35,064 nt of DNA, taken from NCBI GenBank assembly GCA_902795605.1, contig CADBLU010000214.1, positions 1-35,064 on the forward strand, written 5' to 3'. The position numbers and the translations under genes were made by a program. How positions within the stretch are numbered: position 1 is the stretch's first letter; each line of letters starts with the position of its first letter. This DNA is from an uncultured Prevotellaceae bacterium. GTDB taxonomy: Bacteria; Bacteroidota; Bacteroidia; Bacteroidales; Bacteroidaceae. The notes beneath the pieces are model-generated. The model saw nothing but the letters and a program-made list of their open reading frames with translations. It was not told where the DNA came from and did no database searches. Below, one piece after another: positions 17,130 through 25,412 of the stretch.

Positions 17130-17861
17130 TCAATAGCGGATATCCGTGAGGAAGAGTGCGTGCGCAGGCATGCTCTCGCCGGCATGGGTGCGCTGGCGGC
17201 TCTCCACGATATCGCGGAACTCCTCAAGCGACACACGTCCGCGACCTACATCTACCAGCGTGCCCACCACCGCCCTGACCATGTTGCGCAGAAAACGGTT
17301 GGCAGTGATGGTAAATCGGTAACGATGGTCGTCGAGGCGGTCCCAACGGGCTTCCGTCACATGACACAGCGTCGTCTTCACATCAGTATGACTCTTGCAG
17401 AAAGCCGCGAAATCCTCATAATCGAGGAGCATCCGTCCGGCCTCGTTCATCTTGTCGAAGTCAAGCGGATAGCGCAACAGGCAGGAGTAGCCCTTGAGGA
17501 AAGGGTCCTTTCGGGTGTGTATATAATAATGATAGGTACGTGAGACTGCGCTGAAACGGGCATGCATATCGTCGGAAACGGCTTCCATCCCCAGCACAGA
17601 GATGTCGGCAGGGAGGATGCGGTTGAGCCGATAGGCGGTCTCCTGGCAGTCGAGCTCAGAGTCCTCGTCCAGATGAGCCACCATCTTTGAGGCATGCACT
17701 CCCGCATCAGTGCGCCCGGCCCCCACCACCTCGCAGGGGTGTCGCAGCAGCACTGCGAGGGCATGCTGCAACTCAGCCTGCACCGAATGTCCGTTGGGTT
17801 GTATCTGCCAACCATGATAGGCAGAGCCGTCAAATTGCAAAGTGATAAAATATCTGCTCAT
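17130..17861 (-). CDS. truA: tRNA pseudouridine(38-40) synthase
   Basis: I take the start as the ATG at 17861 (243 residues, MSRYFITLQFDGSAYHGW); the longer open frame upstream overlaps the acetyltransferase gene and has an unrelated Arg-rich composition. The catalytic Asp52 is in GAGRTDAGVHA. Further family motifs are the Q27-type helix after QPNGHSVQ, the ISVLGMEAVSDDMHARFSA segment and the RFLRNMVRAVVGTLVDVG segment near the C-terminus. TruA isomerises uridines 38-40 in the anticodon arm of many tRNAs. The EamA transporter gene follows 40 bases downstream. Confidence 0.95.
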   Translation of the reverse strand: MSRYFITLQFDGSAYHGWQIQPNGHSVQAELQHALAVLLRHPCEVVGAGRTDAGVHASKMVAHLDEDSELDCQETAYRLNRILPADISVLGMEAVSDDMHARFSAVSRTYHYYIHTRKDPFLKGYSCLLRYPLDFDKMNEAGRMLLDYEDFAAFCKSHTDVKTTLCHVTEARWDRLDDHRYRFTITANRFLRNMVRAVVGTLVDVGRGRVSLEEFRDIVESRQRTHAGESMPAHALFLTDIRY

Positions 17862-17917
17862 TTTATGAGATGTATCGTTTTTTATAGGAGCAAGGGAGCT
17901 CATCATAAGCCAGGCGA

Positions 17918-18511
17918 TTATTTCCCGTTCACCCGCTTGACCACCCTGCAGGGATTGCCGACAGCCACACAGTCGGCGGGGATGTCGTGCGTCACCACCG
18001 CACCGGCACCGATGACAGTACGGTCGCCGATGGTCACTCCGGGGCAGATGGTCACGTCGCCGCCTATCCAGCAACGCTCGCCGATTTTCACCGGCCGGCA
18101 CATCTCATATTTGTCGCGCTCGTCGGCATCGGTGGGGTGCTCTGCGGTATAGATGTGGACCCCCGGGGCGATGAGTGTCTTGCGCCCGATGTAGACACCA
18201 CCACCATCGAGGATAATGGCCCCGAAGTTGATATAGACCCCTTCACCAGCATAAATCTGGCTGCCATAGTCGCAGTAGAACGGCGGCTCCACATAGACAT
18301 CGGGAGCGGAATTGGGCAGCAACTCACGGATGGCCTCAAACATGGCCGGCGTCTGGTAATCGGTGATATTGATGCGCTTGAGCAACAGTTTCACCTCTGC
18401 GCGCCATGCGCGCATCTCAGGCGTATGGGCATCATAGGGCTGGCCGCTGGCCATCCGCCGCAGCTCATCCTGCAAAGCGGCACTTTGTCGTAGTTCTTCT
18501 TTACGTGTCAT
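17918..18511 (-). CDS. Sugar O-acetyltransferase (maltose/galactoside type)
   Basis: The protein has 197 residues, the usual size of Maa/LacA enzymes. The N-terminal domain has ELRRMASGQPYDAHTPEM, the typical Mac domain. The left-handed beta-helix (about 70-185) shows hexapeptide repeats such as IYAGEGVYINFG, GGDVTICPGVTIG and DRTVIGAGAVV. The catalytic His is in HPTDADERD (IYTAEHP). These enzymes acetylate maltose, glucose or galactosides using acetyl-CoA. It is a cytosolic protein and lies between ogt and truA on the same strand, with about 55 bases on each side, so joint transcription is possible but not certain. Confidence 0.92.
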   Translation of the reverse strand: MTRKEELRQSAALQDELRRMASGQPYDAHTPEMRAWRAEVKLLLKRINITDYQTPAMFEAIRELLPNSAPDVYVEPPFYCDYGSQIYAGEGVYINFGAIILDGGGVYIGRKTLIAPGVHIYTAEHPTDADERDKYEMCRPVKIGERCWIGGDVTICPGVTIGDRTVIGAGAVVTHDIPADCVAVGNPCRVVKRVNGK

Positions 18512-18569
18512 TATTGTTATGTTGGTTCTCTTTTGTGCATTCTTTCAACTTGCCGGGAGGCAGAGGCAT

Positions 18570-19067
18570 CTAAAGCGCTCCCTCCATGCGCAGCAACCAT
18601 GCCTTGCGGTCGAGGCCGCCGGCATAGCCTGTGAGAGCACCGCCGGCACCGACGACCCGGTGGCAGGGGATGATGAGCGAAATGCCGTTGTGCCCCACGG
18701 CTCCTCCCACTGCCTGTGCCGACATGCCTGGCGTCATACGCTCACGTGCAAGCACCCTGGCAATGTCGCCATAGGTCATCGTCTGACCATAGGGGATGCC
18801 GAGCAGGATATTCCACACGTGTCGTCTGAATGGACTTGCCCGCATGACCAATGCCGGAGTGAAGTCTGGCACTTGCCCGCGGAAATAGATATCGAGCCAT
18901 CGTCTCGTCTCCGCGAAGACCGGCAGGTCGTCTCTCACCTCAAGCTCACGGTCGAGCGTGGCGGCAAAATATTTCTGCCCGTCAAACCACAGTCCGACGA
19001 GGCCTTCGCCGTCGGATGCCATTGTGATGCCGCCAAGGGGCGACGGATAGCGGGATATATAGTCCAT
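18570..19067 (-). CDS. ogt: Methylated-DNA-protein-cysteine methyltransferase
   Basis: I choose the ATG at 19067 (165 residues, MDYISRYPSPLG), which fits the family start; the frame stays open upstream but reads through a hairpin. The acceptor Cys135 is in IIPCHRVVG. Other motifs are the winged-helix RRHVWNILLGIPYGQTMTYGDIA (81-103) and the NGISLI stretch before the Cys. It removes alkyl groups from O6-alkylguanine in DNA by transfer to its own Cys, one protein per repair. It lies downstream of the GH2 gene, separated by about 90 bases with a GC-rich hairpin. Confidence 0.94.
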   Translation of the reverse strand: MDYISRYPSPLGGITMASDGEGLVGLWFDGQKYFAATLDRELEVRDDLPVFAETRRWLDIYFRGQVPDFTPALVMRASPFRRHVWNILLGIPYGQTMTYGDIARVLARERMTPGMSAQAVGGAVGHNGISLIIPCHRVVGAGGALTGYAGGLDRKAWLLRMEGAL

Positions 19068-19105
19068 AGAGCCGGATTCTAAACTTAAGTTTGCTTTCTC
19101 AGTAG

Positions 19106-19124
19106 GCGGTGGCTCCGCCACCGC
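19106..19124. other. GC-rich hairpin between GH2 and ogt genes
   Basis: A perfect 8-bp stem, GCGGTGGC/GCCACCGC, encloses a 3-nt loop. On the plus side four A's follow, and on the minus side there is no T-run. It may help end the GH2 transcript or be a repeat-type element. Confidence 0.4.
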
Positions 19125-19158
19125 AAAAGGCGATGTGGCTTGCCGCCGCATGAAGCCC

Positions 19159-21600
19159 TCACTGTGCGCCTGCATGAAATGTCATCACCGCCGATTTGAG
19201 AGAGGGCGACGAGACACTCAGCGTGAGATCTGAAGCGCTGCCGCCAGCCTGTATCAGCACCTGCGCCCTGCCATTGAAAGCGGGGATGCTGAACGACTTG
19301 CAATCAAGCTCCTTCGGATGGTCCTCGCCCGGATAGGCAGGGTCGCCATTACCGACGCCGAGGATGCGCCCGTCGCCAGAGAGACTGATGTCGAGCCCTT
19401 GGCAGGCATCGGGCACCAAGCGCCCCTTGCTGTCATGGAGCGAGATGTTGACGACAGCCATGTCGCGGCCGTCGGCCTTGAGAGTCTCACGGTCGGCCGT
19501 CATCACTATGTGTGAGGCAGGCTTCGTCGTCTCCATCACCTCGGTGAGGATCCGCTTACCGTTCTTATAGCCCGTGGCCACCACCTTTCCCGGCTGATAC
19601 ACGGCCTTCCATGTCAGGTGTCCGTTGCGGGGCATTTTCTTCCGTCCAAGGCTTTTTCCGTTCACGCTCAGGTCCACTTCGTCGCAGTTGCTGTAGGCCC
19701 AGAGTGAGATCTCCTCTCCTTCATGTCCTGCCAGGTTCCAATGCGGGAAGATGTGAAGCGTGGGCTCTTCGGTCCACCACGACTTCAGATACCATGCCTC
19801 ATCCTTCCAGAAACCGCAATAGTCGAAGATGCCGAACTCTGAATCGTGGGCAGGATACGACAGCGGATTGGGTTCGCCACGGTAGTCGAAACCTGTCCAG
19901 TAGAAGAGTCCGGCTGCCCATGGCCGGTCGGCATAGAACTGCCACCCGCGCTCTATCACGTTCTCCACGCCAGGCTCAGTGCCCCGGTTGATGGCAGGCA
20001 TGTGGCCCGGCTGGTCGGGCGAGGCGAAATAGACGCCGCGTGTGCCGCAGCCCGTGGTCTCTTCCGTGCCCACAATCTTCCATTCCGGATGGGCTTTCTT
20101 GCGGTTGTCCACGTCATTCTGGGCGATATAGTTGAATCCCACCACGTCGAGCCCCTTGATCATCTCCGACCCGCCGGCATTGGCGATGGTCGACGGACGT
20201 GTGGGGTCGAGCAGGTGCGTATACTCACGCATAGCACGGGCGATACGGGTGCCCTGGATGGTGTTTTCCATGCCCCACTCCTCATTGCCGTCGCTCCAGA
20301 GAATGACAGAGGGATGGTTGCGGTCGCGCTTGATCATGTTCTCCAACAGCCTCAGGTGCTCCTGATTGATGCCCGACAGCCGGTTCTCATCAATGACGAG
20401 GATACCCTCGCGGTCGCAGATGTCGAGCAAGGCGGGAGTCATGGGGTTGTGAGAGGAGCGGTAGGCATTGCAACCAATCTCCTTCAGCCGCTTGATGCGC
20501 CATGCCTGCAGGGCGTCGGGGATGGCCGCCCCCACCCCGGCGTGGTCCTGATGCAAGTTGACACCTTTGAGTTTGAGCGGCTGACCGTTGAGCAGGAACC
20601 CGCGGTCGGCGTCGAAGGCAATATCGCGAAGGCCTGTCGTGGTCTCATAGACATCGGTCACGGTACCGTCCACCCTCACCGTTGTCTCCACACGATACAG
20701 ATAGGGGTCGGTGGTGCTCCACAAATGAGGACTCTCGAGCGTCATCTGCTGTTGGCAGGCACCCGTGCCCTTCCCTTTCAAGTCTATTGTCACTGCACCG
20801 GTGCGTGCCACCTCGTGCCCCCCGGCATCGACCATGCGCTGCGACACCTCACAGCGTTGGGGCATCACCGAATGATTGCTTACCTCGGTCTCCACGGTGA
20901 TGGCGGCAGGATGTCCGGGTGCCACCTGAGCGTGAACGAAGGTGCCGAAAGGTGCCACACTCACCGCCGCCGTCTTCACCAGCCACGCATCACGGTAAAT
21001 GCCTGCCCCTTCATAGAACCAACCTTCCTCCAATGTGGCGTCGGCCCGCACACAGATCAGATTGTCGCCTCCGTAGTCCACATATTCGGTCACGTCGTAA
21101 TACTGGGTGGCGTAGCCGCTGGGCTCAGAGCCGAGATAGAACCCGTTGAACCAAACCCTGGCGTTGCGGAAAATGCCGTCGAACCGCAAGGCGATATGCT
21201 TACCCAGGTCCTCGGCGGGAATGCGGATGGTTTTCCTGTACCACCCCACGCTGGACGTGGGATATTTGTAGCCTACGGTCTTATAGCCATGCGAGTGGCT
21301 TGCCTCGCCGGCATAAGGCAGCATGGTCACCCAGTCGTGGGGCAGGCGCACCTGCTGCCACGCAGAGTCGTCGAACTTCTTCGAATAGGGTCCCTCGTTG
21401 TGTATCGAGTTGGCCTTCGTCAGATAATTGAAATATTCGGTGCCGCAGCCGAAGTCCTTCACAGGGTCGGCGGCATGACCAAAGGCAAAGGTCCAGCCCT
21501 CATTGAGCAGGATGTTTTCACGCGGACAGGTCTGCGCCTGCACACACCATGTGTGCAACAGCAGGGCGGCGAGACAGATCAGTTTTGCCTTCATGGTCAT
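19159..21600 (-). CDS. GH2 beta-galactosidase-type enzyme, exported
   Basis: The protein has 813 residues with a signal peptide (MTMKAKLICLAALLLHTWCVQAQ). Domains in order are the sugar-binding jelly roll (about 30-210), an Ig-like domain (about 215-325), the GH2 TIM barrel (about 330-600), then a DUF4982-like region (about 630-710) and a final Ig-like domain (about 715-813). The acid/base Glu440 is in SDGNEEWG; the nucleophile is Glu513 or Glu514 in VGTEETTG. Such enzymes cleave beta-galactosides, though some GH2 members with this layout act on other beta-sugars. The start lies 1 base after the GH27 stop codon, so the two genes form one unit. Confidence 0.92.
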   Translation of the reverse strand: MTMKAKLICLAALLLHTWCVQAQTCPRENILLNEGWTFAFGHAADPVKDFGCGTEYFNYLTKANSIHNEGPYSKKFDDSAWQQVRLPHDWVTMLPYAGEASHSHGYKTVGYKYPTSSVGWYRKTIRIPAEDLGKHIALRFDGIFRNARVWFNGFYLGSEPSGYATQYYDVTEYVDYGGDNLICVRADATLEEGWFYEGAGIYRDAWLVKTAAVSVAPFGTFVHAQVAPGHPAAITVETEVSNHSVMPQRCEVSQRMVDAGGHEVARTGAVTIDLKGKGTGACQQQMTLESPHLWSTTDPYLYRVETTVRVDGTVTDVYETTTGLRDIAFDADRGFLLNGQPLKLKGVNLHQDHAGVGAAIPDALQAWRIKRLKEIGCNAYRSSHNPMTPALLDICDREGILVIDENRLSGINQEHLRLLENMIKRDRNHPSVILWSDGNEEWGMENTIQGTRIARAMREYTHLLDPTRPSTIANAGGSEMIKGLDVVGFNYIAQNDVDNRKKAHPEWKIVGTEETTGCGTRGVYFASPDQPGHMPAINRGTEPGVENVIERGWQFYADRPWAAGLFYWTGFDYRGEPNPLSYPAHDSEFGIFDYCGFWKDEAWYLKSWWTEEPTLHIFPHWNLAGHEGEEISLWAYSNCDEVDLSVNGKSLGRKKMPRNGHLTWKAVYQPGKVVATGYKNGKRILTEVMETTKPASHIVMTADRETLKADGRDMAVVNISLHDSKGRLVPDACQGLDISLSGDGRILGVGNGDPAYPGEDHPKELDCKSFSIPAFNGRAQVLIQAGGSASDLTLSVSSPSLKSAVMTFHAGAQ

Positions 21601-21601
21601 A

Positions 21602-22837
21602 TCATTGCGAAATCAGCCGATAGGCCACCACATCGTGGGCTCCCACGGTGAGCCGACGGTCGGTCTTGTTCTTCAACGTCGTCTTCCCCTCCATCTTGTG
21701 CGACCAGAGGTTGTAGACCTTATATACTTTATTGTCGAAAGAGGTGCTCAAGCCACTCACCTCCTTGTCGGTCAGGTTGAAATCCTGCCAGTTGAGGGCG
21801 AAGGTGACGGGTTGGCGGGTGGGATTGAGGATGGCGAAAGCCCAGTCACCGCCGGCGAGGGGCTTCAGCCAGAACTGCAGACCGTCGCGGTCGCAGAAGT
21901 GCAGGCCCTGCACGCCGAGAGTGTCCTGATCGACGGCAATCATCTCCTTGTTCATAAGGATACTGCGGGTGGCCTCGCTCATCGAGCGGAGGTCGTTGCC
22001 GAGGATAAGCGGGCTGGCCATCATGCACCACATGGTGAAGTGGGCGCGGTCCTCACTCTCACTCATGCCGTTGCCCACCTCGAGCATATCGGGGTCGTTC
22101 CAATGGCCTTTGCCGGCATACTGGCGGAGGGTGTCGTTGAACTGGATGCACTGCATCACACCAAACTGGCTGTAGCCGGCATCGAAGACCCTCAGCGAGT
22201 CGAAGCTGCACCAGATGTCGGGCGTCGTGCGCCAGGAATGTCCCACGGAGCGTGCCCATTTCCACGGATGGCTGTTGCCCCACTCACACATGCTGAGGAA
22301 AATGGGACGGCCAGCGGCGCGCAGGGCATCGCTGATGAGCTGGTAGGCGCCCTGAGGATTGATGTTTGTCGTGTTGCACCAGTCATATTTCAGATAGTCC
22401 ACTCCCCAGCGGGCATATTGGAGGGCATCCTGATACTCATGGCCGAGCGAACCAGGCATACCGCCACACGTCTCCGTGCCGGCGTCGCTGTAGATACCCA
22501 GTTTGAGTCCTTTCGCATGCACATAGTCAGCCACGGCCTTCATGCCATGAGGAAACTTCACGGGATCTACCTGGATGAAGCCGTCGGCATCGCGCTTGCC
22601 ATGCCAGCAGTCGTCGATATTGATGTAGGTATAGCCTGCGTCGCGCAGACCGCTCTCCACCATCGCATCGGCGATTCCCTTGATGATTTCTTCAGAGATG
22701 TTGCCTTGAAACTTGTTCCATGTGCTCCACCCCATCTGTGGCGTGTCCGACAGATGCTCCCATTTCTGTGCCATCACCGGCATGGCCATCAGGGCGAGCA
22801 TCAGTCCCATGACAGCCGTTCTCTCGATTCTTTTCAT
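21602..22837 (-). CDS. GH27 alpha-galactosidase, exported
   Basis: I place the start at the ATG at 22837 (411 residues, MKRIERTAVMGLMLALMAMP, a signal peptide ending near VMAQ). The longer frame upstream covers the promoter. The catalytic TIM barrel begins TPQMGWSTWNKF and has NIDDCW (73-78). The nucleophile Asp152 is in YLKYDWC, and the acid/base Asp207 is in SWRTTPDIWC. WNDPDMLEVGNG is a further family signature. A beta-sandwich domain ends the protein. The enzyme releases terminal alpha-1,6-galactose from melibiose-type oligosaccharides or galactomannan. It lies 1 base from the GH2 gene, as if alpha- and beta-galactosidic bonds of one glycan were attacked together. Confidence 0.94.
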   Translation of the reverse strand: MKRIERTAVMGLMLALMAMPVMAQKWEHLSDTPQMGWSTWNKFQGNISEEIIKGIADAMVESGLRDAGYTYINIDDCWHGKRDADGFIQVDPVKFPHGMKAVADYVHAKGLKLGIYSDAGTETCGGMPGSLGHEYQDALQYARWGVDYLKYDWCNTTNINPQGAYQLISDALRAAGRPIFLSMCEWGNSHPWKWARSVGHSWRTTPDIWCSFDSLRVFDAGYSQFGVMQCIQFNDTLRQYAGKGHWNDPDMLEVGNGMSESEDRAHFTMWCMMASPLILGNDLRSMSEATRSILMNKEMIAVDQDTLGVQGLHFCDRDGLQFWLKPLAGGDWAFAILNPTRQPVTFALNWQDFNLTDKEVSGLSTSFDNKVYKVYNLWSHKMEGKTTLKNKTDRRLTVGAHDVVAYRLISQ

Positions 22838-22930
22838 TGTTATAGCTATTAGGTGTTTTATGACGTCTGTCTTTTCCTTTTCACGGTGTTGTCTTAAAGA
22901 AAAACAAAGCACCGCTGCCGTTTTAAACGA

Positions 22931-22964
22931 CAAAAGTAGAAAATTTGGACGAAATCTCCTCAAA
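22931..22964 (-). promoter_or_regulatory. Promoter of the galactosidase operon
   Basis: The minus strand has a perfect TAnnTTTG box (TACTTTTG, 22931-22938) about 95 bases before the GH27 start, with TTTG 22 bases further up (22961-22964), a slightly wide spacing. In the 22838-23180 gap it faces away from the plus-strand promoter at 23019. Confidence 0.6.
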
Positions 22965-23018
22965 TTTTCTTCAAAAGTTATCTCTATGGGGACGTTTTGG
23001 TAAAACTTCTGCATTTAT

Positions 23019-23049
23019 TTTGTATTTCATTCTCTTTTTACTATTTTTG
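23019..23049 (+). promoter_or_regulatory. Promoter of the exported-protein gene at 23181
   Basis: TTTG (23019-23022), 19 bases and TATTTTTG (23042-23049) fit the Bacteroidetes housekeeping promoter with no mismatch. The leader to the start codon is about 125 nt and otherwise holds no obvious element. Confidence 0.8.
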
Positions 23050-23180
23050 TCGACTGATAGACGATACATCATTCTTGAAGATACAATCTCAAGAAACGAC
23101 ATAGCCATGGAACGACCGGAAAAGTCGCTCGTCAGAGATTATAACCAACACCTGTCATCACCCTAACAAAAGTATATAGA

Positions 23181-24089
23181 ATGAAAACAATCAAAATGCT
23201 CGCCCCCTCTTTGCACATGGCACGCACGGCAGCCACAGTCATCGCCCTGCTCCTCTTCACGGGAGTCAGCGCACAGGTGTCCATCAATAAAAGATGGCTC
23301 ATCGGTAATGAACAAGACGGCCTCACGCTCTACGACATGAGTCGCCCCGACGTCATGCAGAAAGCCCAGATGCCCAGCGCCGAAGACATCAAGGAGTCGC
23401 ATGGTGTGCAGAAGGCAGGGGTGTTTTACCTCGAAAAGGGGGAAAAATACCGTGTAAAAGCAGATTCGCCCACCTCCGGCGAAGTGCAATATCTCACCAA
23501 AAACGGTGAATACGTCACAGGCTTCCTTTATCACAACCTCACCACCACCTCCGTCGACTTCCTTTTCGAAGGAGAGTTTGAATGGAAAGCCCATCTGGCC
23601 GGCGACATCGAGATAGTGGACCCCAATACGCTTGAGCTGAATATCGAGGACATGTCGGATGTGTTCAACTACCGTCAGGATGACGCCACGGCCATGGCCA
23701 CCCTCTGTGAAGGCAAAGACATGAAGCGCATCGCCCTCGTGAAGGATGAAGAGTATGGCACGGTGGAGTTGTGGGGTCGCGGTCTGAAGCTCAACGGCAT
23801 CAATCTGGAGCGCTCCGGCGACGAAGAGGCCATGGGAATCATGTTTTGCAACAAGCCCGGCGAGCACATCTTTGTCACCATCGCTTTCTCCGACAAGCGT
23901 CTCATCAAGGAATATGAGACTCAGCTGGCTCGCAGATGGTGCTTCCCCCGCCAGACACGCGAATTGGAAGAGGGAAAAGTAGTGACCTACGCCGACAAAT
24001 ATTGGGAAGAAGAGAGCGACGACAGCGTCTATACCCTCACCGACAACCACAAAGGTCTCTATACCATCACCTATTTCGTCATGCTATAG
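23181..24089 (+). CDS. Exported protein of unknown function
   Basis: The protein has 302 residues. The N-terminus reads MKTIKMLAPSLHMARTAATV followed by IALLLFTGVSAQ, a Sec signal peptide with cleavage near SAQ. The remainder is acidic with alternating beta-strands (for example EVQYLTKNGEYVTGFLYHN, then SVDFLFEGEFEWKAHLAGD) and no membrane segments, so I infer a periplasmic or surface protein. I do not recognise its family. A perfect promoter lies upstream on the same strand, which favours this strand over the long open frame on the other strand. The galactosidase operon is divergent from it; the broken tolC gene is convergent. Confidence 0.7.
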   Translation: MKTIKMLAPSLHMARTAATVIALLLFTGVSAQVSINKRWLIGNEQDGLTLYDMSRPDVMQKAQMPSAEDIKESHGVQKAGVFYLEKGEKYRVKADSPTSGEVQYLTKNGEYVTGFLYHNLTTTSVDFLFEGEFEWKAHLAGDIEIVDPNTLELNIEDMSDVFNYRQDDATAMATLCEGKDMKRIALVKDEEYGTVELWGRGLKLNGINLERSGDEEAMGIMFCNKPGEHIFVTIAFSDKRLIKEYETQLARRWCFPRQTRELEEGKVVTYADKYWEEESDDSVYTLTDNHKGLYTITYFVML

Positions 24090-24100
24090 AAAGCCCTTGC

Positions 24101-25124
24101 TCAATAAGTGCGCCGCCCGGTGACAATCAGATATCTTGTTTTTGCTTGCAAATACTCGCTGATGGCTGAATTGCGCTGGGTAAGCGCCTATTGCTGCTGA
24201 CGCTGAGCATCAAGCAGCACCGTCATCGTAGACAGACCGCCACGGTTGTACTCACGGCAGATGCGCAAGTTCTCTTCTGCCCTGGCCACACTTTTCTCCG
24301 CGATCTGCGTCTGCCGGTAGGTGCTCTCAAGGTTGTCGTAGGCATCCTGTATCTCCAGAGACATCAACTCCAGATTGTCTTTCCTGAAGTCGATGGCTTT
24401 CTGCTCTTCTATCTTCTTGCGCTTATACTCATTTTTCTCACTCCAGAAAGCACTGATAGGCATCTGCACTCCAATGAAGCCGATAGCGTTGCTACTCCAT
24501 TCTGAAAGCAGCTTGCTGTATCCGGCCCTTCCGCCCGCCACCACGATAGGCAGCATACTGGCCTTGGCGATTTTGCGCTCCAGCACGGATTTCTCCACCC
24601 AGATGTCGAGCAGCTGGGTCTCTGTGCGGTTGAACAGGGCACTCTGAGTGTTCATCTTCAGCGTCTCCGGATCCACGATGTCGGCGTCGAACGACATATC
24701 CACGTCGATATCCTGGTCGGCCATACCTATGTGCTTGGCGAGCGCTCTCCTCAAGAGCCTGCAAGCATTTTGGGTCCTGATCCTGAGCGACGACAACTCA
24801 TCTTGCATCAGTTCCACGCTCAGCACATCGTTTTTGTTCACCAGACCGTTGTCGAAGTTATTGACGGCATCCTGATGGATATTGGCCAGACTCTTCTCCA
24901 TCGCATCGAGGGTCTTATCGGTCTCATGCAGCTCCACAATCTTATAAAAGAGAAACTCCGTGCTCATCACCACCTTGTCGTCGGTCATCTCCTGCATCAT
25001 ATTCCGGGCTTCCACTTGCAGGTCGGCGAGTTTATTATAGTAGGTCAGCCTTCCTCCTGTATAGATAGGCCAGTATGCAACCTATAGCAAGTGCTAACAG
25101 AAATTTAGTTTTCAGCGTTCTCAT
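24101..25124 (-). pseudogene. TolC-family outer-membrane efflux protein, broken
   Basis: The relic starts at an ATG (25124) with a signal-like MRTLKTKFLLALAIGC, then the frame shifts and joins the typical PIYTGGRLTYYNKLADL segment of Bacteroidetes TolC proteins. The usual first 80-150 residues are missing. The middle, about 275 residues (24191-25015), is intact and matches the family to LSTMTVLLDAQRQQQ. There an in-frame TAG (24188-24190) stops the frame, and after it the family C-terminus continues in frame (ALTQRNSAISEYLQAKTRYL, then IVTGRRTY) to a TGA at 24101. Thus at least an N-terminal deletion or shift and an amber mutation are present. No efflux pump or fusion-protein gene is next to it. 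Confidence 0.8.
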
Positions 25125-25180
25125 GTGTGATATTTTTACGTGCAGGTCTGACCAGATTCATAAAATGACTCCATTTTAAC

Positions 25181-25244
25181 ATGTCTTTCCGACAAACCCT
25201 ATTCTACATTTTTACAAAATTAACAATTTATTGCGGAAAGACAT
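25181..25244. repeat. 11-bp perfect inverted repeat around an AT-rich core
   Basis: ATGTCTTTCCG (25181-25191) and its exact complement (25234-25244) flank 42 AT-rich bases. On the minus strand the core contains TAATTTTG, a perfect -7 box that points at the broken tolC gene. This could be a paired operator or a stem-loop. Confidence 0.55.
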
Positions 25245-25325
25245 ATTTTTCTTTCATTTTTTCATCTGCGAGCACCTTTTTCTCTATTCTTTTTACCATA
25301 ACAAGGAAAAGGCACCCAAACACAT

Positions 25326-25361
25326 AATGAGGGGTGTGTCGTTTTTGACACACCCCTCATT
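25326..25361 (-). terminator. Large hairpin downstream of the sigma-factor gene
   Basis: A perfect 15-bp stem (25326-25340 with 25347-25361) encloses a 6-nt loop. On either strand only weak T-rich sequence follows, so it is an imperfect intrinsic terminator, but the stem is very stable. It lies 50 bases after the sigma-gene stop. Confidence 0.6.
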
Positions 25362-25412
25362 GAACTTTTCCAAAATCTTTTTGGAAAACCTGTTGGCCTG
25401 TGGCCGTGGCCT

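Noticed and set aside
17862..18101. Extended N-terminus of TruA
   Set aside because: The extra 80 codons are Arg/His-rich, overlap the acetyltransferase gene and have no place in the TruA fold.
19846..21651. Plus-strand open frame of 601 codons across the GH2 gene
   Set aside because: The opposite strand encodes an intact GH2 enzyme with catalytic residues; the frame is a mirror of its codon bias.
21503..22852. Plus-strand open frame of 449 codons across the GH27 gene
   Set aside because: GH27 motifs are complete on the other strand, and no start region or promoter fits.
23163..24050. Minus-strand open frame of 295 codons opposite the exported protein at 23181
   Set aside because: The plus strand has a signal peptide and a perfect promoter in the right place; the minus frame has neither.
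25181..25244. Invertible promoter (phase switch)
   Set aside because: The inner 42 bases are too short for known site-specific inversions, and no recombinase gene is near; kept only as an inverted repeat.
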